10,069 nt of DNA from Pseudomonadota bacterium (GTDB lineage: Bacteria > Pseudomonadota > Alphaproteobacteria > CACIAM-22H2), in NCBI GenBank assembly GCA_020161965.1, contig JAIUNH010000096.1:1-10069 (forward strand), written 5' to 3'. The position numbers were made by a program, and so were the translations under genes. This document shows, piece by piece, positions 6,782 to 10,069 of the stretch; the stretch's first letter is position 1, and each line of letters opens with the position of its first letter. The notes under the pieces were generated by a model. It ran no database searches, was not told the origin of the DNA, and worked only from the letters and a program-made list of their open reading frames with translations.

Positions 6782-6803
6782 GCCCTACTTCTCCCAAAAC
6801 CGG
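6760..6803. repeat. 13-bp direct repeat pair in the ATP-grasp leader
   Basis: CTCCCAAACCCGG (6760-6772) and CTCCCAAAACCGG (6791-6803) match at 12 of 13 positions and start 31 bp apart, close to three DNA helical turns. In the transcribed (-) sense both read CCGG-N-TTTGGGAG, and each carries a Shine-Dalgarno-like GGGAG: one before the leader ORF and one before the ATP-grasp gene. They may be a duplicated translation-initiation module or paired regulatory sites. Confidence 0.5.
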
Positions 6804-6830
6804 GGGTAGGCGATGCAACCCGCAGGCCAG

Positions 6831-6859
6831 AGATTGCCCGCCCGCGCCCGGCTTGGCAA
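6831..6859 (-). promoter_or_regulatory. Weak promoter candidate for the ATP-grasp/alpha-E/Anbu operon
   Basis: TTGCCA (6859-6854, 5 of 6 matches to TTGACA) is followed after 17 bp by CAATCT (6836-6831), a poor -10. The 118-bp gap between the isochorismatase-like stop and the ATP-grasp start is long enough for an operon promoter, but this is the best I can find and it is weak. Confidence 0.2.
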
Positions 6860-6870
6860 CTGGGGCGGAA

Positions 6871-7428
6871 TCAGCATTCCGCCAGGATGTCGGCCGAATT
6901 CACGACCCGCGCATATTCGCCCGAGAGATTGGCCAGCGACAACGCGTGAACATCCGCCGCCGGGATCACGCGCCCATCGAGCAAGGTCTTGTCGAAGGTG
7001 AAGCAGCCATCGGCGACGATCCATGTCTCGAAGCCCAGATTGCCCGCCATGCGCACCGTCGCCTCGACCGAATTGCTGGTCGCGACACCGGCGAACACGA
7101 CCGGGGCCGCCTTCGCATCGCGCAGCACGCGCTCCAATTTCGTGCCGATGAACGCCGAATTCGTCGACTTGGCGATGATGGTTTCATGCGCCAAGGGCAT
7201 CGCCTCGGGTTTGAACGCGTGGCTCGGCCGGTCGGGGCGATAGCCGGAATCGGGCTCGATGGAATCGTGGCGGACATGGATCAACGGCAAACCGCGTTTA
7301 CGCCATGCCGCCAACAGCCGCGCCACCACCGCCTCCGCCCCCGGATTGCAGCGCTGGCCCCAATAGGGCAGATCGACCGCCTGTTGCATGTCGATAACGA
7401 TAAGCGTCGCGGTGGCGGGTAACGTCAT
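6871..7428 (-). CDS. Isochorismatase-fold (cysteine hydrolase family) protein with Cys-to-Ser substitution
   Basis: This 185-residue protein has the isochorismatase/nicotinamidase fold: LIVIDMQ with catalytic-position Asp13, HETIIAKSTNSAF with Lys87, and FAGVATSNSVEATVRMAGNLGFETWIVAD. In classical members the position after SN/TN is the nucleophilic Cys (for example TNHCV); here it is Ser120 (codon TCG, 7071-7069). Asp and Lys of the triad are retained. The ending HALSLANLSGEYARVV matches the branch whose members keep the Cys. The protein may be a serine-variant hydrolase with a different amide or ester substrate, or a non-hydrolytic homologue; EntB-type isochorismatases also lack the Cys. 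The substrate cannot be assigned. ATG 7428-7426 has only a modest GGAA element before it. The gene diverges from the DUF457 hydrolase gene and precedes the ATP-grasp operon on the same strand. Confidence 0.85.
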   Translation of the reverse strand: MTLPATATLIVIDMQQAVDLPYWGQRCNPGAEAVVARLLAAWRKRGLPLIHVRHDSIEPDSGYRPDRPSHAFKPEAMPLAHETIIAKSTNSAFIGTKLERVLRDAKAAPVVFAGVATSNSVEATVRMAGNLGFETWIVADGCFTFDKTLLDGRVIPAADVHALSLANLSGEYARVVNSADILAEC

Positions 7429-7439
7429 GTCGGTTCCGC

Positions 7440-7469
7440 TTGATCCGAGGGCCGGGAATCCTATCTAAC
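7440..7469 (+). promoter_or_regulatory. Weak promoter candidate for the membrane hydrolase gene
   Basis: TTGATC (7440-7445) and TCTAAC (7464-7469, 4 of 6 matches to TATAAT) are 18 bp apart in the divergent intergenic region. Transcription from here would give a leader of about 25 nt before the TTG start at 7500. The evidence is resemblance only. Confidence 0.3.
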
Positions 7470-7499
7470 GAGACCTGTACGACAGCGAAAGTCCCCCCT

Positions 7500-8603
7500 T
7501 TGGATTCCCTCTCCCAAATCGTTCTCGGCGCCTCGGTCGGCTATGCGGTCGCGGGCAAGCGCCTGGGCCGTGTCGCGATCGCCGCCGGCGCCATCGCCGG
7601 CACGATCCCCGATCTCGACAATTTCCTGCCCAATGCCGATGCGTTCGAGGCTTGGGTCGGCCATCGCGGCGTCAGCCATTCATTCCTGTTCGCCGCGCTC
7701 ACGGGGCCGTTTTTCGGCTGGCTCGCTTGGCGCTGGTGCCGCCAGAACAAGCCCTTCACCCCGGCAGGCGAGGAAGACGCGATCTGGGCCTGGATCGGCT
7801 TGTTCACGCTGAGCATCGGCACGCATCCGCTGCTCGATTGGTTCACGATCTACGGCACGCAATTGCTCGCGCCGTTCAGCAACACGCGGTTTTTCGTGTC
7901 GGGCCTGGGCATCATCGATCCCGGCTACACGTTGCCGCTGCTGATCGGCACGATCGCCGCGTTGGTCGCCCCGCGCGCGACGGCGACGCGCATGCTGATC
8001 CTCGCGGGCCTGGCGCTCAGCACCGTCTATCTGTTCTACGGCCTTGCGCAGAACAAGACGGTCGAAACGATGGCGCGCAATCAGCTGCGCGCCGAAGGCG
8101 TGGTCGTCGCCGATATGCAAGTTTACACCACGATCTTCCAGCCTTGGCTGCGGCGCATCGTGGTCGACGATCCCGATGGTGCCCGCGTGGGCTTCGCCTC
8201 GCCTTTGCAAAAAGGCGCCATCGCCTGGGCGTGTTTCAAGCGGATCGACGATCCCGCGATCGCGCCGGTGCTCGCAACACGCGAAGGCAAAATCCTCGCC
8301 TGGTTTTCGGACGGCATGCTCTGGCCGAGCGTCGCGCCGCAAGCGGATGGCGGCAAGATCGTGCGGATCACCGACCGGCGCTACGGCGTGCCGGGCGAAA
8401 CCGTCAACGGCTGGTGGGGTTTGGCGGCGCGCGTCGACGCAAGCAACCGCGTCATCGGCAAGGTCGAGCATATCCAGCTTCCGCGCGATACGTCGCGCGT
8501 CAACGAATTGTTCGCCGCCGGGTTCGGCAAGCCGACGGAGATTTTCCCGCAAGCGCGCAATGCCGCCGATGCAGCACAAAGCTGCGCAAGCCAGCGCGGC
8601 TAG
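7500..8603 (+). CDS. Membrane-bound metal-dependent hydrolase, DUF457/YdjM family
   Basis: The 367-residue protein begins (M)DSLSQIVLGASVGYAVAGK, the standard opening of the YdjM/DUF457 family (PF04307), usually written MDSLTQ. I therefore place the start at TTG 7500 and not at the in-frame TTG at 7440, although no clear ribosome binding site precedes it. Putative metal ligands are D38 and D40 in PDLDN, H55 and H60 in HRGVSHS, and H109 and D113 in THPLLDW. Several hydrophobic segments (about 21-35, 62-78, 95-107, 137-155, 166-181) anchor it in the inner membrane. The C-terminal half, from about residue 185, is a soluble domain. The family is called a phospholipase-like or metal-dependent hydrolase by fold; the true substrate is unknown. 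The stop is 11 bp from the stop of the convergent lipoprotein gene. Confidence 0.88.
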   Translation: MDSLSQIVLGASVGYAVAGKRLGRVAIAAGAIAGTIPDLDNFLPNADAFEAWVGHRGVSHSFLFAALTGPFFGWLAWRWCRQNKPFTPAGEEDAIWAWIGLFTLSIGTHPLLDWFTIYGTQLLAPFSNTRFFVSGLGIIDPGYTLPLLIGTIAALVAPRATATRMLILAGLALSTVYLFYGLAQNKTVETMARNQLRAEGVVVADMQVYTTIFQPWLRRIVVDDPDGARVGFASPLQKGAIAWACFKRIDDPAIAPVLATREGKILAWFSDGMLWPSVAPQADGGKIVRITDRRYGVPGETVNGWWGLAARVDASNRVIGKVEHIQLPRDTSRVNELFAAGFGKPTEIFPQARNAADAAQSCASQRG

Positions 8604-8614
8604 CCCCGCCTTTA

Positions 8615-9031
8615 CTAAAAAGCGAAGCAGACCGCGCGTTCGGCGCGCAAGACCGAGTCTTGGGCGAAGCGCGCTTTGTATTCGGCGATGAGGCGTTCGA
8701 CTTTAGGCGCGGCTTGGCGCGCATCCGGCACGATCACGCTGACCATGGCGCTGCGTTCCGAAATCGTGCGGTTCTGGCGCGTCGAGAACCACGTGCCGCT
8801 GGCGTCGAAGGTGGTCGAGCCGTCCGGGAATTCGCGGATCAAAACTTGATCGACGAAATCGCGCCATTGCGCGTCGGTCACTTCGCGCCCGCCCGGAACG
8901 CCGCGCCCGAAATAGAGATCGATCGCCGATCCCGCCGCCAAGCCCGGCGGACAGGACGGTGCGCTCGCGCACGCGGATAGAAAAAGGGCGGCGAGCGGAA
9001 CGAGGATCCGCAACGCCGCCCCGGTCTTCAT
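8615..9031 (-). CDS. DUF3574 domain lipoprotein
   Basis: This 138-residue protein starts MKTGAALRILVPLAALFLSAC, a signal peptide with a lipobox (LSAC) and lipidation Cys21, so it is predicted to be membrane-anchored and periplasmic. After the signal, IDLYFGRGVPGG, VTDAQWRDFVDQ and REFPDGSTTFDASGTW match the DUF3574 family (PF12098), whose function is unknown. The start ATG 9031-9029 is chosen because it yields the signal peptide; the frame is open further upstream but there it overlaps the dehydrogenase gene. The start lies 2 nt after the TAA of the dehydrogenase with no clear Shine-Dalgarno site, so translation probably depends on coupling. Confidence 0.88.
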   Translation of the reverse strand: MKTGAALRILVPLAALFLSACASAPSCPPGLAAGSAIDLYFGRGVPGGREVTDAQWRDFVDQVLIREFPDGSTTFDASGTWFSTRQNRTISERSAMVSVIVPDARQAAPKVERLIAEYKARFAQDSVLRAERAVCFAF

Positions 9032-9033
9032 CG

Positions 9034-9792
9034 TTAGCCGCGGCCCACGAAGGGCATCTTCGTGGCCATGACGTTCATGAACAGGATATTCGCGTCGAGC
9101 GGCAGCGACGCCATATGCACGATCGAATTGGCGACGTTGCTCACATCCATGCGCGGCTCGTGCATCATCGTGCCGTTGGCTTGCGGCACGCCCGGCCCTT
9201 CGACCATGCGCGTGGTCATTTCCGTCGCCGCGTTGCCGATATCGATCTGGCCGCAAGCGATGTCGTAGCGCCGCCCGTCGAGCGCGATCGAGCGCGTCAG
9301 GCCCGAGATCGCATGCTTCGTCGCCGTATAGGGGGCCGAATGCGGGCGCGGCGCGTAAGCCGAGATCGAGCCGTTATTGACGATGCGCCCGCCGCGCGGG
9401 TCCTGCGCCTTCATGATGCGGATCGCCGATTGGGCGCACAGGAACGAGCCGGTCAGATTCGCATCGACCACGGCCTTCCATTGCTCGAACGTCAGATCTT
9501 CCATCGGAATGGCGGGGGCGCCCATACCGGCATTGTTGAACAGGAAGTCAAGGCGGCCCCATTTGGCTTTCACCGCACCGAACGCCGCTTCGACCTGCGC
9601 GGGGTTGCCGACATCGGCGGCCAGGGCAATGGCGTCACCGCCCGCCGCTTTGATTTCCGCGACCGCGGCTTCGAGCTTGTCGGCGCGGCGCGCGAGCAAG
9701 CCGACCTTGTAGCCCGCCTTGGCAAGCGCAACCGCGCTGGCCTTGCCGATTCCGCTGGAAGCACCGGTGACGATCGCGACTTTGACGGCCAT
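9034..9792 (-). CDS. Short-chain dehydrogenase/reductase (classical SDR)
   Basis: The 252-residue protein is a complete classical SDR. It has the TGASSGIG cofactor loop at 9-16, NNAG at 86-89, N112 in ANLTGSF, and the catalytic Ser142, Tyr155 and Lys159 (GSIS, and YTATK). The cofactor is NAD(H) or NADP(H). The R-R pair (LLARRADK) after the second beta strand mildly favours NADP(H), by inference. The substrate is unknown; it is a cytoplasmic alcohol/ketone oxidoreductase. I chose ATG 9792-9790 because GGGGAG lies 8 nt before it and because it gives the normal short N-terminus before VAIVTGA; the frame extends to 9843 without support. The DUF3574 lipoprotein gene follows after 2 nt. Confidence 0.93.
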   Translation of the reverse strand: MAVKVAIVTGASSGIGKASAVALAKAGYKVGLLARRADKLEAAVAEIKAAGGDAIALAADVGNPAQVEAAFGAVKAKWGRLDFLFNNAGMGAPAIPMEDLTFEQWKAVVDANLTGSFLCAQSAIRIMKAQDPRGGRIVNNGSISAYAPRPHSAPYTATKHAISGLTRSIALDGRRYDIACGQIDIGNAATEMTTRMVEGPGVPQANGTMMHEPRMDVSNVANSIVHMASLPLDANILFMNVMATKMPFVGRG

Positions 9793-9826
9793 GGACGTTT
9801 CTCCCCTTCCCCATTCCGGGTGTGAG

Positions 9827-9858
9827 ATGCGGTTTTCCCGCATGCCGCGTCCGCATGC
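9827..9858. repeat. GCATGC-rich inverted and direct repeats upstream of the SDR gene
   Basis: ATGCGG (9827-9832) and CCGCAT (9838-9843) can form a 6-bp hairpin with a 5-nt loop. CCGCATGC (9838-9845) recurs at 9851-9858. A further inverted repeat, AAGGGG (9859-9864) and CCCCTT (9886-9891), follows. The 122-bp region lies between the aminotransferase stop and the SDR start, so these could be termination or regulatory structures, but none has a T tract. Confidence 0.3.
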
Positions 9859-9914
9859 AAGGGGCTTCGCGGAAACGCCGATAAACCCCTTATGAAATCG
9901 ATTGCAGAACCGGA

Positions 9915-10069
9915 TTACGCCGCGAGCTTGGGCGCCCAGGCGGCAAGGCGCTCGACGGCGGCGTCGAGCGTTTCGTATTTCTTGGCGAAGCAGAAGCGGA
10001 TCGCCGAGCGCATGCCGCCGTCGGCGTAGAAGGCGGAGACGGGAATCGCCGCGACGCGCGCTTCCTTGA
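9915..10069 (-). CDS. Class I/II PLP-dependent aminotransferase, C-terminal fragment
   Basis: The last 50 residues are visible, ending at TAA (9917-9915); the rest lies beyond the right edge. VAAIPVSAFY, then IRFCFAKKYETLDAAVERL, is the C-terminal signature of class I/II aminotransferases of the methionine/kynurenine aminotransferase branch, in which the Arg of 'R.CFAK' binds the substrate alpha-carboxylate. These are cytoplasmic pyridoxal-phosphate enzymes transferring amino groups between amino and 2-oxo acids. Substrate range cannot be judged from this fragment. The SDR gene lies 122 bp downstream on the same strand. Confidence 0.88.
   Translation of the reverse strand, partial: KEARVAAIPVSAFYADGGMRSAIRFCFAKKYETLDAAVERLAAWAPKLAA

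Noticed and set aside
6753..6818. N-terminal extension of the ATP-grasp protein to the TTG at 6818
   Set aside because: A well-placed GGGAGA supports GTG 6752, and the extension shows no family similarity.
8604..8614. Intrinsic terminator between the convergent hydrolase and lipoprotein genes
   Set aside because: The 11-bp gap and its flanks contain no stable hairpin followed by a T tract on either strand.
7652..8980. A 442-codon + strand open frame over the hydrolase and lipoprotein genes
   Set aside because: It is a shadow in another frame; its translation is Arg/Ala/His-rich and crosses two well-supported genes on different strands.
8959..9825. A 288-codon + strand open frame opposite the SDR gene
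   Set aside because: The SDR frame has the full catalytic and cofactor motifs; the + frame has none.
1..10069. CRISPR arrays, tRNA or rRNA genes, insertion sequences, phage or toxin-antitoxin modules
   Set aside because: No spaced repeats, tRNA-like cloverleaf, transposase motif or terminal inverted repeats were seen, and gene packing leaves no gap above about 125 bp.

Overview
The window looks like chromosomal DNA from a GC-rich (about 60-65%) alphaproteobacterium, perhaps Rhodospirillales-like. That is inferred from codon use, dense gene packing, and the types of genes present: the Anbu/alpha-E/ATP-grasp set, a DUF1289 protein and a two-domain CoA-thioester monooxygenase. The exact taxon cannot be read from the sequence. 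There are no rRNA or tRNA genes, insertion sequences, CRISPR arrays or phage genes.

Left edge (1-512, + strand): the C-terminal end of a ketopantoate reductase-like protein (PanE/ApbA family), then two very small cysteine-rich genes that overlap by 20 bp. One is an unrecognised 55-residue zinc-ribbon-like protein, the other a 60-residue DUF1289 protein. The DUF1289 gene overlaps tail-to-tail with the next gene.

Centre (490-7428, - strand): six genes read leftward. The most upstream is an isochorismatase-fold hydrolase whose nucleophilic Cys is replaced by Ser. After 118 bp comes a compact operon: a circularly permuted type 2 ATP-grasp protein, an alpha-E (DUF403) protein, the proteasome-like peptidase Anbu and a TSUP (TauE/SafE) permease. 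The first three belong to the known Anbu peptide-modification neighbourhood, but the transglutaminase-like partner usually seen with them is absent here. A 10-codon leader ORF with its own ribosome binding site overlaps the ATP-grasp start in a GTGA arrangement, and a near-identical 13-bp direct repeat carries both ribosome binding sites. Downstream, behind its own promoter with a perfect 7-bp-arm palindrome, lies a fused FAD monooxygenase/Old Yellow Enzyme of the salicylyl-CoA 5-hydroxylase / 2-aminobenzoyl-CoA monooxygenase-reductase type.

Right part: a membrane-bound DUF457/YdjM-type metal-dependent hydrolase (7500-8603, +, TTG start) diverges from the isochorismatase-like gene. It converges on a two-gene - strand unit: a short-chain dehydrogenase followed after 2 bp by a DUF3574 lipoprotein. 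At the right edge is the C-terminal end of a class I/II PLP-dependent aminotransferase (- strand).

Functionally, the Anbu operon is the most unusual system here. The ATP-grasp and alpha-E proteins are predicted to build or modify a peptide-like product and Anbu to hydrolyse one, with a permease attached to the same transcript. The other genes look like ordinary metabolic and envelope genes.
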